Shown: positions 15,249 through 23,719 of the stretch, piece after piece | Position numbering within the stretch: the stretch's first letter is position 1 | Layout of the letters: every line of letters starts with the position of its first letter | From: an uncultured Clostridia bacterium | GTDB lineage: Bacteria > Bacillota > Clostridia > Christensenellales > UBA1242 | DNA: 64,000 bases | Assembly (NCBI GenBank): GCA_947366895.1 | Contig: CANBBP010000004.1 | Span: 1-64,000 of the forward strand | Reading direction: 5' to 3' | The notes under the pieces: model-generated | The model's database searches: none | Told to the model about the DNA's origin: nothing | Seen by the model: the letters and a program-made list of their open reading frames with translations, nothing else | Program-made: the position numbers and the translations under genes

Positions 15249-17101
15249 TTTTCACCCCCTGTGTTTTGGGTTGAAAATTCATTTTCTTTTTTTTCTTTAA
15301 TCTCGCTATTTTCAACACTCTCTAAATTTTTACTTTGCTCATCAGATTTTTTATCAATATCATTTTTCTCTTTATCTTCTTCAATTTGATTATTTACTAT
15401 TGCCTGAAGATATTCACTTTCTTCTTTAATTATTTCCTCTTTTTCTTTAACTAAATTTTCTTCTTTTATTTTCAAGTTTTTTTGTTTAGTTGATTTATTT
15501 TTACTTTTTTTATTTGAAACCTTTTTACTATTTTTCTTTTTTGATTTATTTGATTTTTCTTTCTTTTGAGTTTTTTCCTGAGTTTCTTCTTTTGAATTTT
15601 CTATACCTAAAACTTGCATCCAATCAAATTCTATTATAGATACTTTATTATGAGTGGTTTCAACAACTTTATTTTTAATAGTAACAATTTTATAAATACA
15701 CCCTAAAATTTGCATTGTTAATATAGGAAAGGCTGCAATAAGTGCTATAGTTCCAAACCCAGAAGCGGCACCTTCACTTAAACCAGTAACCATAGGAAGA
15801 ATAAAAGATACTGCCATTGCACCAGTTGCTACACCACCAGAGTCAAAAGCAACAGCTGTAAACAATTTAGTATTAAAAAACGATAATGCAATACAAATAA
15901 CATAAACAGGTACAATAACGTAAAGTAAACTGAAGTTGAATAGAGACATAAGTACTGCGGTCATAACTGAACAAGCAACACCTATAGAAACAACAATTAC
16001 AATAACCCTTTGTTTAATTACACCACCAGTAATATCTTCAACTTGTTTTTTAAGAACATGTAAAGCAGGCTCAGCCAAAATAGCTAAAGCACCTAAAAGA
16101 AAGCCTATAGGTATAGCAATGTATCTATAATCAAGTAAACCTATATACTCACCAATAATTGTACCAGTATGCAAATAGCCACATTCAACACCAGTTAAAA
16201 AGAGAACTATTCCAATATATGTGTATAAAAAACCCATACACATTTTTAATACTTTACGTTTTGGAAATCTAAAAGAAAATATTTGGAATATAGTAAACAA
16301 AATTAAAATAGGAAGTAAAACAAGAGCAACTTTCCAAATATTAGTTAATAGAACATTGCCAACATCAACTAAAATATTTCCTGAAGAAATTATTGTTTCG
16401 CCGCCTGTTGCTATAGTACTAGGGTCTAAAAATAAACTCATAAACATAACTGCAAGTATAGGGCCAGCGGAACAACAAGCTATAAGGCCAAAACTATCAT
16501 CTTCATTTTTACCACTTCTTACAGCAGCAATACCTAAACCAAAACTTATAAGAAATGGCACAGAAATAGGGCCTGTTGTTACACTACCACTATCAAAAGC
16601 AATAGGCATAAATTGTTGTGGAACAAAAAAAGATAAAATCAAAATAAGACCATAAGCAATAGTAAGAATAATAGAAAGCCTAATTTTAAAAATAATTTTT
16701 AATATGGCAAGCATCAAGAAAATACCCACACCAAGTGAAACAACAGCAATAAAAAACATGCTACTACTTTCACCCATAACCTGATTAGCAAGTACCATTA
16801 AATCAGGTTCTGCAAAGGTTATAATAAAACCAATAACAAAAGAGCATAAAACCATAAACCAAATTTTTTTGGATTTTGATAAACTTGAGCCAACATTTTC
16901 GCCTAACTCTTGCATTGAACTATCTGCACCCAATGTAAAAAGTGACATACCAATTATTAATAAAATTGCACTAATTCCAAGTTTAACTTTATCTGTAACA
17001 TCAGTTGGCACAAGAAAAAAAATAAGGGCAAAGATTATTAATGTTATAGGAAAAACAGCCAAAAATGATTCTTTAAGTTTTACTAGGTAATTTTTAAACA
17101 T
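15245..17101 (-). CDS. DUF1538 family multipass membrane protein with charged C-terminal tail
   Basis: Putative transporter or channel of the DUF1538 family. The 618-residue protein contains two homologous membrane halves (about 1-240 and 260-480), each with a Gly/Ala-rich stretch such as FDSGSVTTGPISVPF and FDSGGVATGAMAVSF. This repeat suggests an inverted or duplicated pore. Residues about 498-618 form a Lys/Glu/Ser-rich tail not needed for the family. The ribosome binding site is strong (GGGGGAAGG). It is followed, with overlaps, by two PII-like genes, which points to metabolite-controlled transport. The substrate is unknown. Confidence 0.9.
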   Translation of the reverse strand: MFKNYLVKLKESFLAVFPITLIIFALIFFLVPTDVTDKVKLGISAILLIIGMSLFTLGADSSMQELGENVGSSLSKSKKIWFMVLCSFVIGFIITFAEPDLMVLANQVMGESSSMFFIAVVSLGVGIFLMLAILKIIFKIRLSIILTIAYGLILILSFFVPQQFMPIAFDSGSVTTGPISVPFLISFGLGIAAVRSGKNEDDSFGLIACCSAGPILAVMFMSLFLDPSTIATGGETIISSGNILVDVGNVLLTNIWKVALVLLPILILFTIFQIFSFRFPKRKVLKMCMGFLYTYIGIVLFLTGVECGYLHTGTIIGEYIGLLDYRYIAIPIGFLLGALAILAEPALHVLKKQVEDITGGVIKQRVIVIVVSIGVACSVMTAVLMSLFNFSLLYVIVPVYVICIALSFFNTKLFTAVAFDSGGVATGAMAVSFILPMVTGLSEGAASGFGTIALIAAFPILTMQILGCIYKIVTIKNKVVETTHNKVSIIEFDWMQVLGIENSKEETQEKTQKKEKSNKSKKKNSKKVSNKKSKNKSTKQKNLKIKEENLVKEKEEIIKEESEYLQAIVNNQIEEDKEKNDIDKKSDEQSKNLESVENSEIKEKKENEFSTQNTGGEK

Positions 17102-17242
17102 AATACCTTCCCCCTTTAATGCTCTATTAATATAATATTATTATATATAAATTATAATATTAAATCAATGTAAAAATTTATATTTTTTATAATTTGTCAA
17201 CTAAATTTATATAATTTTTATTTGTAATTTTATTTTAACAAA

Positions 17243-17280
17243 ATAAAAAAAAGAAGATAGTTAATATCTCCTTTTATTTA
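17243..17280 (-). terminator. terminator after the cation ATPase gene
   Basis: Imperfect hairpin with GAAGATA and TATCTCC arms extended by A/T pairing. On the minus strand it is followed by a T-rich tract. It begins directly after the stop of the gene ending at 17285. Confidence 0.5.
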
Positions 17281-17284
17281 ATAA

Positions 17285-19681
17285 TTATTTAGCTTTATAT
17301 TTTAAAGCTCTAAGACTATTTAATATTGCCATTAATGTAACACCAACATCTGCAATAACTGCCCACATCATACCAGTTATACCTAACACTCCTAAAGTTA
17401 AAAACAAAACTTTAATAACTGCCGAAAGAATTATATTTTGCCAAACAATTTTTCTTGTATATCGTGAAACCTTTATTGCACTTATAACTTTCTCAGGATT
17501 ATCATCTACTAAAACTATATTAGAAGCCTCGATACTTGCACTGCTACCATTAAGACCCATGCTGATACCCACATCAGCAAGCATTAATGAAGGTGAATCA
17601 TTAATACCATCTCCCACAAAGCCCACTTTATTAGATTTATTTTGCTTTGCATTTTCTAGCCAGTTAAATTTATCTTGTGGAAGCATTTGATAATGATATT
17701 CATCAATCTCTAATTCCTTAGCAACATTGCTAACAATGCTTTCGTTATCTCCTGATAATAAAACACTTCTAACTCCCAGTTTTTTAAGCCTCGCACTTAA
17801 ATCTTTTGAACTGGATTTTATAGTATCTTTTAAATAAATTGTTCCTAGTTTCTTATTATTACAATATAAATCTACGACAGTATTTCCTATTGTATTTTTA
17901 TTTTTTCTACCAACAAAATATTTTTTTTCTTTATATTCAAAATAAACTCCTTCCCCTGCCACCTCTTTTACTTTAGAAACTTTTACAAGTTTTCTTGTGT
18001 TACTTTCAACTATAGATTTCGCTAATGGGTGTAAAGAATATTGTTCACCTAAAGAGGCCAAAAAAATGATATCTTCTTCTTTTAAATTTTTATCAAAACT
18101 TTCAATTTTTTCTACAGCAAATTTACCTGTAGTTAGGGTGCCAGTTTTATCAAATGCTATACAATTTAATTTGGCACAAACATCAAGATAATTAGAACCC
18201 TTAATTAATATGCCTTTTTTAGATGCATTTCCTATACCAGAAAAATATGTTAAAGGTACCGATATTGCAAATGCACAAGGACAAGAAACAACTAAAAATA
18301 TAAGTCCTGTATAAATTGCTGTATTTAAATCTTTTAATACTAAATACTCAATGCCAAAAACAGCAACAGCAAGTATCATAATGACTATTGTATAATATCT
18401 AGCAACTTTAGATATAACTGTTTCAGTTTTAGATTTTTTATCAGCAGCATTTTCTATTAAATTCATAATTCTGCTTACTGTACTATTTTCATAAATTTGA
18501 GTAGCTTTTATTTTTAATACACCATCTAAAACAATACTACCTGAAAGAATTTCTTCGTTTTCTTTAACAGGAATAGGCAAACTCTCACCAGTCAAACTTT
18601 GTTTATCTAAGGTTGCGTTTCCCTCAATAACAATTCCATCAATAGCAACTCTCTCGCCTGCACGAACAATTATAATATCCCCTATTTTAAGTTCTTGAGG
18701 AGAAACTCTTTTTTCCTCTTCGCCTTTTAATAACACTGCATAATCAGGTTTTAAATTTGTTAGTTCTTCTATTGAATTTCTTGATTTATTTAAGGCTAAT
18801 CCTTCAATAATTTTTCCTAAAGTATAAAGTGTAATAACCATTAGTCCTTCCATATGACCACCCATGCCTCCATGGCTCATATGGTCTCCTACAATGGTAG
18901 CTCCTATAACCGATATTGTAACTAGTAAATTTTCGTTCACAATGCCTTTAAATAACAATCGTATTGCCTTAATATAAGTTTTATAGCCTATAATTAACGC
19001 ACTAATCACATATAAGGTCCAACTCGCCCACTCAGGCAACGCAACAAAGAACGTAATAGCACCTAATATTATACCTAAAAAAAGTACACTTAAATCAATA
19101 AAAAATTTCTTTTTACTATCCTGTTTTTTTGTTTCTTTAATTACAGCATTTGGTTCTATTTGATGAGTTATAGTTAATATTTTTTGATAACTCTTTGCAT
19201 AATTTAAGCACTCAAAAGTTATTGTAGACTTAACAAAATTAATATTTAAATTTTTAATTCCTTCAATTTGATTTAAATTATTTTCCAAATTTTTTGCACA
19301 ATTTGGACAATTTAAACCTGTAATATATAATTTACTTTTTTTATATTTCTTATTATTTTCCGTTATATTTTTGCTATCATTTTGAGTGCTTTTATTGTTA
19401 ATTTCAATAGAACAAGAACTACAACTATTATTACAATCGTTTTTATTTTCATAGTTCGTTTCATCTTCTAATTCAGAAATTTTAGCATCAGGTTCAAGTT
19501 TTTTTGTAAGCTTTTTAACTTTCAAAAACACTTCATTAATATTATCACTATCTATTGTTAAGGTTTGTTTAAAAAAGTCTATATTAATATTTTTTACATA
19601 TTTTATATTTCTTAATTGTCCTTCTAAGGCTTTAGCACAATTTGGACAATCTAACCCCGTTAGTTTACATTTTTTAATCAT
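17285..19681 (-). CDS. cadA: Cd/Zn/Pb-type P1B-2 heavy-metal P-type ATPase
   Basis: ATP-driven exporter of divalent soft metals in the cytoplasmic membrane. The 798-residue protein has two N-terminal HMA domains (metal sites CPNC at 12-15 and near 123), separated by a Cys-rich spacer (NNSCSSCS). It carries the CPC motif of the transport site (about 464), the phosphorylation site DKTGT (about 507), the HP motif (YSLHPLAKS) and GDGINDSP (about 685). The last helices have the Lys and Asp typical of Zn/Cd/Pb pumps (AVIKVLFLTLG and VIADVGVTLMAILNSLR). A His/Met-rich segment (HMSHGGMGGHMEG) lies in the membrane domain. It directly abuts the CadC-like regulator, which supports Cd/Zn/Pb rather than copper. 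Confidence 0.93.
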   Translation of the reverse strand: MIKKCKLTGLDCPNCAKALEGQLRNIKYVKNINIDFFKQTLTIDSDNINEVFLKVKKLTKKLEPDAKISELEDETNYENKNDCNNSCSSCSIEINNKSTQNDSKNITENNKKYKKSKLYITGLNCPNCAKNLENNLNQIEGIKNLNINFVKSTITFECLNYAKSYQKILTITHQIEPNAVIKETKKQDSKKKFFIDLSVLFLGIILGAITFFVALPEWASWTLYVISALIIGYKTYIKAIRLLFKGIVNENLLVTISVIGATIVGDHMSHGGMGGHMEGLMVITLYTLGKIIEGLALNKSRNSIEELTNLKPDYAVLLKGEEEKRVSPQELKIGDIIIVRAGERVAIDGIVIEGNATLDKQSLTGESLPIPVKENEEILSGSIVLDGVLKIKATQIYENSTVSRIMNLIENAADKKSKTETVISKVARYYTIVIMILAVAVFGIEYLVLKDLNTAIYTGLIFLVVSCPCAFAISVPLTYFSGIGNASKKGILIKGSNYLDVCAKLNCIAFDKTGTLTTGKFAVEKIESFDKNLKEEDIIFLASLGEQYSLHPLAKSIVESNTRKLVKVSKVKEVAGEGVYFEYKEKKYFVGRKNKNTIGNTVVDLYCNNKKLGTIYLKDTIKSSSKDLSARLKKLGVRSVLLSGDNESIVSNVAKELEIDEYHYQMLPQDKFNWLENAKQNKSNKVGFVGDGINDSPSLMLADVGISMGLNGSSASIEASNIVLVDDNPEKVISAIKVSRYTRKIVWQNIILSAVIKVLFLTLGVLGITGMMWAVIADVGVTLMAILNSLRALKYKAK

Positions 19682-20044
19682 TTATTCTTCCTCCAAAATA
19701 TGCTCTAAACTAACTTCAAAAACTTCTAAGACATGGTTATCTGCAAGAGAATACCACACCTCTTTACCTAGTTTTCTGCTTTTTATCAAATTCATTTCTC
19801 TTAAATTTTTTAACTGGTGAGACACAGCCGACTTCGTCATATTTAAAATTACAGCAATATCACAAACACATAATTCGTTACTAGATAATAAATTTATTAT
19901 TTTTATTCTTGTACTATCACTTAATGCTTTATAAAAGTCTGCTATTAATAACAACTTTTCTTCATCTAAAATACTTGCTTTTGCTTTTTCTACAAGTTCT
20001 GAATGTATAATATCACAATCGCAAATAACTTCATTTTTCCCCAT
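19682..20044 (-). CDS. cadC: ArsR/SmtB-family metal sensor, CadC-like
   Basis: A winged-helix repressor of 120 residues that should release the operator when it binds metal. It has the CadC-type metal ligands: two N-terminal Cys (CDC at 8-10) and the alpha-3 motif ELCVCD (Cys59, Cys61). A C-terminal DNHVLEV...LEHILEE resembles the Zn-binding alpha-5 site. The recognition helix region is MTKSAVSHQLKNLREM. It is the first gene of a two-gene operon with the ATPase, whose start follows the stop immediately. The promoter upstream contains two palindromes. The effector is probably Cd, Pb or Zn. Confidence 0.93.
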   Translation of the reverse strand: MGKNEVICDCDIIHSELVEKAKASILDEEKLLLIADFYKALSDSTRIKIINLLSSNELCVCDIAVILNMTKSAVSHQLKNLREMNLIKSRKLGKEVWYSLADNHVLEVFEVSLEHILEEE

Positions 20045-20060
20045 AAGATACCCTTTTAAT

Positions 20061-20080
20061 AGTTGAATGATTGTTCAACT
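20061..20080. promoter_or_regulatory. operator palindrome 1 of the cadC operon
   Basis: AGTTGAA and TTCAACT arms around a six-base spacer, located between the promoter -10 box and the cadC start. The arm sequence resembles ArsR/SmtB operators. Probably bound by the CadC-like protein. Confidence 0.6.
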
Positions 20081-20086
20081 ATGTGT

Positions 20087-20116
20087 AGTATAATTGAATA
20101 TATATTCAACTGTCAA
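20087..20116 (-). promoter_or_regulatory. cadC promoter with embedded operator palindrome 2
   Basis: On the minus strand TTGACA (20116-20111), 18 bases, TATACT (20092-20087). The 16-base perfect palindrome TTGAATATATATTCAA (20094-20109) fills the spacer, so a bound repressor would block RNA polymerase. This is a classic autoregulated metal-sensor layout. Confidence 0.75.
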
Positions 20117-20291
20117 GGTATTTTATGATATTTTTTAAAAAAAGTTTTAATAATTTTTTTACAATTAAATTAGTTTCATTTAAAAATCTTTTATACTTAA
20201 TTAATACTATTTTAATGCTAAACCAAAATATTTAATAATTAATTTAGTTATATTAATTATTAAATATAAAAGGTTTAAGCACTTATAATAT

Positions 20292-20320
20292 TTGACAATT
20301 ATGACTAAAAAAGATATTAT
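20292..20320 (+). promoter_or_regulatory. sigma-A promoter of the TSCPD gene
   Basis: TTGACA (20292-20297), 17 bases, TATTAT (20315-20320), about 58 bases before the start codon. Confidence 0.7.
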
Positions 20321-20378
20321 AATAATATATTAAATTAATAAAAAATATTTTATTAAATAAATAAGAGGGACAAAAAAA

Positions 20379-20642
20379 ATGGAATATAATTATAAAACTC
20401 AGATGACATGTTCATCTTTAATAACCTTTGATATTGATGGTAACAAAATTTCAAACATCAAATTTACAGGTGGTTGCAATGGCAATTTAAAAGCAATAAG
20501 TAAACTTGTTGATGGTTGGACAGTTGAACAAATTGAAGATAAACTTTCAGGTAATACCTGCGGTTTTAGGCCTACCTCCTGTGCCGACCAATTAGCAAAA
20601 GCTGTAAGACAAGCATATGAGGAAACTAAAAACACTAAATAA
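20379..20642 (+). CDS. TSCPD-domain small protein (TIGR03905 type)
   Basis: An 87-residue protein made of a single TSCPD domain, the domain otherwise found at the C-terminus of some ribonucleotide reductases. The signatures are KFTGGCNGNLKAISKLVDG and TCGFRPTSCADQLAKAV, with Cys at the expected places. The free-standing form is common in Clostridia and its role is not established. A ribosome binding site (AGAGGG) and a consensus promoter precede it, and a terminator follows, so it is a single-gene unit. Confidence 0.9.
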   Translation: MEYNYKTQMTCSSLITFDIDGNKISNIKFTGGCNGNLKAISKLVDGWTVEQIEDKLSGNTCGFRPTSCADQLAKAVRQAYEETKNTK

Positions 20643-20651
20643 TTATAATAA

Positions 20652-20687
20652 AAATCCACAATTTGATAAAAGATTGTGGATTTTTTT
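20652..20687 (+). terminator. terminator of the TSCPD gene
   Basis: Arms AAATCCACAAT (20652-20662) and ATTGTGGATTT (20673-20683), then a T run. It lies between convergent genes and could also serve the minus-strand dehydrogenase gene ending at 20717. Confidence 0.85.
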
Positions 20688-20716
20688 ATAAATTGAATTT
20701 AAAAAATATTTGCTTA

Positions 20717-21526
20717 TTAAGTATACATCTTTTTTAATACAAATAAAACAAGTCTTTGAGGCAAGATTTTAATTAAGAAAACAAGTATTTTATACACCCA
20801 TCCTACCGTTTTAGTTGCAGGTAATTTATTTTTCTTAACAAGTTTTAACATTGTTTTAGAAACAGTAATAGGTTCTTTACCATGCTGTTCATCTCTTTCC
20901 ATTTTTGCAATAGATATTGTTGCTACTTCTTCATAAACAGTACCAGCATCATTTAAACATTTTTGTCTACCTGCAGTGAAACCCGTTTTAGTATCCCCCA
21001 CAAGCACATTACATATACTTATACCAAAGGAAGTTACTTCCATTCGTAAAGCTTTAGCCCAAATATCAAGAGCTGATTTTGTTGCAGAATAAAAGGATTG
21101 AAAAGGTATTGGAGCAACACTAGCTACAGAACAAGTATTTAAAATCTTTCCTCTTTTTTGAGCCCTCATAATGGGTAAAACTTGTTGAGTTACTAAAACT
21201 GCCCCAAAAAAATTAACATCAAATAAACTTTTAACTTTTTCAAGAGGTTCGTTTTCTACCGAGCCAGAAATACCAAAACCGGCATTATTTATTAATACAT
21301 CTATTCTATGCTCTATATTCATTATATAATCAATTACTTCCTTAACTTGATTTACATCAGTAACATCACAAGAAAGAGAAGCAAATTTTTCTTCCTCTAA
21401 TATTGTTCTAGATAGACCATAAACCTTATAACCTTTATCAGCAAAATATAACGCAGTTTCTCTACCTATCCCACTTGAAGCACCAGTAATAACTACTACT
21501 TGTTCGTTAGATTTTTGTTTTGTCAT
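20717..21526 (-). CDS. short-chain dehydrogenase/reductase
   Basis: Classical SDR of 269 residues, NAD(P)-dependent, substrate unknown. Rossmann motif TGASSGIG (14-21), NNAG motif (LINNAGFGISG), catalytic Tyr146 and Lys150 in YSATKS preceded by a Ser-containing strand (TCSVASVAP). The C-terminal 30 residues are hydrophobic and basic (KILVFLIKILPQRLVLFVLKKM), suggesting membrane association, as in SDRs that act on lipids. The RBS (AGAGGAAG) is about 13 bases from the ATG, further than usual. It stands alone between a terminator and the LRR gene. Confidence 0.9.
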   Translation of the reverse strand: MTKQKSNEQVVVITGASSGIGRETALYFADKGYKVYGLSRTILEEEKFASLSCDVTDVNQVKEVIDYIMNIEHRIDVLINNAGFGISGSVENEPLEKVKSLFDVNFFGAVLVTQQVLPIMRAQKRGKILNTCSVASVAPIPFQSFYSATKSALDIWAKALRMEVTSFGISICNVLVGDTKTGFTAGRQKCLNDAGTVYEEVATISIAKMERDEQHGKEPITVSKTMLKLVKKNKLPATKTVGWVYKILVFLIKILPQRLVLFVLKKMYT

Positions 21527-21610
21527 TTTATCTAAGTTCTTCCTCTAAATTTAACTATTTTTAAGAAAAAATTAATTACTATATAAAACATTAAATTTTT
21601 TTAATTTTAC

Positions 21611-23401
21611 TTAGTCATTAAAATTATCAATATCATCTGGGAAATTACCAACATTGTAATCTGACTTCTTATACGATTGATTATCATAATTTTTCTCAGG
21701 TTCGTTAAGATTTTCTTCCAAAATATTATCACTGTATCCTTGGTCACTAACACGCGTATTATGACGTGGTGCATCAAGCGAAGAAATAAAATCATCATCT
21801 AAATTCTTGTCAGCAACTTTATTCTTTCTTTTATTAAGTCTAAAAATTTCCTTATCACTAAGTGGTGCAACTTGTGCCCCATCTCTAAACCATTTAAATA
21901 CAAAATAACCTGCACTACATAATACAAAGATAATTACAATTATAATTATCCCCCAAGTTATACTACTTAAATCACGGCGACTAATTGATAATCTAATAGT
22001 GTCACTATTTAAGCCATCAAAGGTTAAATAAGCAAAATAAACAAAATTTCCATTTTCAGTTATATTTATAATATTGCTATTTATTTTTGATTGATTATTT
22101 CTATAATAAAAATATTTTACACCATTTTCACTTAATAAATCATTCTTATTAGGAATATTATCTATATTTTCAATATCTAATACAACTTTTATATTTGAAT
22201 CGTGACTTAATGAACTCACTTCTTTATCATTTACATATGCTTTATATGCTACATTTTTTATAGATATATTGTATAAATTATTCCCACTTAATTTATCTAA
22301 TAAAGAAGCATCTAAATTAGTTATATCATTAATTGGGGTTTCTCCACTAAAAAATTCTATTTTAATTTTTCCAGCAGGTATATAAATAATTTCCTTTTCT
22401 TCTACTCCATAACTTTCACATATTAAATTATCTTGCTCTTCATTATAATATTCACTATTTTCAGAGTAATAAATTTTCATTCTAAAATTTTCTATTTCAC
22501 TACCTTGGTAAATTGTTAATTTATCTCCGGCATATAATTTAGAAAAATCAACAACCCCTTGAAGAAGAATATTTACCTTATTGCCACTAGTCATTTTATT
22601 GTTGAGTGCTTCAATATCTTCTTGTGAAATTTCAGCTATATTATTAAATGAAATATCTAATTTAGACATTGATAAATTTGGAAGAATTATATTATTAATA
22701 TCCGTTATCTCATTACCAGATAAATTAATACTAGGGGCAAGACCACCAGAAAATACTAATTTAGATACATCAATGTCTTTAATATTATTATTAGATAAAT
22801 CTAAATTATTTAAATAAGTTAAACTTTCATTTAAAATAAAAGAAGTTAATTTATTATTTGATACTTTAAGAGTTTTTAATGCAAACAATGATGACAAATT
22901 CTGATTATCAATTTTAGTTAAAGCATTGCCATTTAATATTAAAGTATTAATACCATCTAAAGTTAAACTATTTAAACCCTTAATATCTTTAATACTAAAA
23001 TTTTTATTTTTAATACAATCATATTTAGCGTATTTGCCTACTGATAAATCCAAAATACCTTTTTGTAAATCCTCTAAAATAATTTCTCCATCTATTGAAG
23101 CATTATAGTAAGTTGAAGGATTGGAATGTGATGAATAATCAAACACATCAATACTAAATTCTTTTATTGGATATCCTTCATTAATTATTTGGCAAGATAG
23201 TTCCCTAAGAATATTAAACAAAGAAATATCCATATTATATTCACTAAAGCAGTTCTGACTATTAATTTTACCATTAGAAGATGTTGCATCATCTACTACA
23301 TCTGCATAAGTTTTCTGAGTGGTTACAAAAGGTAAAATAAAAAAAGCACAACAAAAACAAAAAGAAAGAGCTATAATTAATAAACATTTTGATTTTTTCA
23401 T
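21611..23401 (-). CDS. membrane-anchored leucine-rich-repeat surface protein
   Basis: 596 residues. There is a signal peptide (about 5-33) and an extracellular LRR block with repeats such as LTLDGINTLILNGNAL, LKTLKVSNNKL, LNNLDLSNNNI and SKLDISFNNI (about 130-275). A beta-rich region follows, then one membrane helix (ITWGIIIIVIIFVLCSAGYFVF, about 470-492) and a cytoplasmic tail of about 100 residues rich in Asp/Asn/Lys. No LPXTG sorting signal is present; the anchor is the helix. RBS AAAGGAGG. Likely a protein- or glycan-binding surface protein. The type-I layout with a cytoplasmic tail recurs in the proteins at 25522, 56875 and 60245. Confidence 0.85.
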   Translation of the reverse strand: MKKSKCLLIIALSFCFCCAFFILPFVTTQKTYADVVDDATSSNGKINSQNCFSEYNMDISLFNILRELSCQIINEGYPIKEFSIDVFDYSSHSNPSTYYNASIDGEIILEDLQKGILDLSVGKYAKYDCIKNKNFSIKDIKGLNSLTLDGINTLILNGNALTKIDNQNLSSLFALKTLKVSNNKLTSFILNESLTYLNNLDLSNNNIKDIDVSKLVFSGGLAPSINLSGNEITDINNIILPNLSMSKLDISFNNIAEISQEDIEALNNKMTSGNKVNILLQGVVDFSKLYAGDKLTIYQGSEIENFRMKIYYSENSEYYNEEQDNLICESYGVEEKEIIYIPAGKIKIEFFSGETPINDITNLDASLLDKLSGNNLYNISIKNVAYKAYVNDKEVSSLSHDSNIKVVLDIENIDNIPNKNDLLSENGVKYFYYRNNQSKINSNIINITENGNFVYFAYLTFDGLNSDTIRLSISRRDLSSITWGIIIIVIIFVLCSAGYFVFKWFRDGAQVAPLSDKEIFRLNKRKNKVADKNLDDDFISSLDAPRHNTRVSDQGYSDNILEENLNEPEKNYDNQSYKKSDYNVGNFPDDIDNFND

Positions 23402-23719
23402 TATATTAATTTTATTTTCCTCCTTTCAAATTCAAATTGTGATTATTTTATTTTTTTATTTAGTTTAAAATAATTTTTTTCTAAAACAATTGTATATATA
23501 TTTTATCAAACAAGTATCATAAATCAAAATACTTTTAATAATTTTTAATATGGAATTAATTTTAGAAATAATAATTATAATAAATATATAATCATCTATT
23601 AAATTAAGTTTTGACTATTCATAAATTATTGTGTTAAAATATTAATTAAATAATACAATTTTAAAATTTATGGTTAAATTTACTTCTAAAATGGCATTAT
23701 TTTTAAATAGGATAAATTA
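23402..23719. other. 318-base divergent region between LRR gene and cls
   Basis: It holds the LRR ribosome binding site near 23425 and the cls promoter (23611-23640). No other structure or ORF was recognised. Confidence 0.5.
23611..23640 (+). promoter_or_regulatory. sigma-A-like promoter of cls
   Basis: TTGACT (23611-23616), 18 bases, TAAAAT (23635-23640), about 80 bases before the start codon. Confidence 0.5.

Larger units (their letters stand above)
20045..20378. other. 334-base divergent intergenic region, cadC side and TSCPD side
   Basis: It contains the cadC promoter with two operator palindromes (20061-20116), then about 170 bases of A/T-rich sequence without recognisable features, then the TSCPD promoter (20292-20320). 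Confidence 0.6.
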
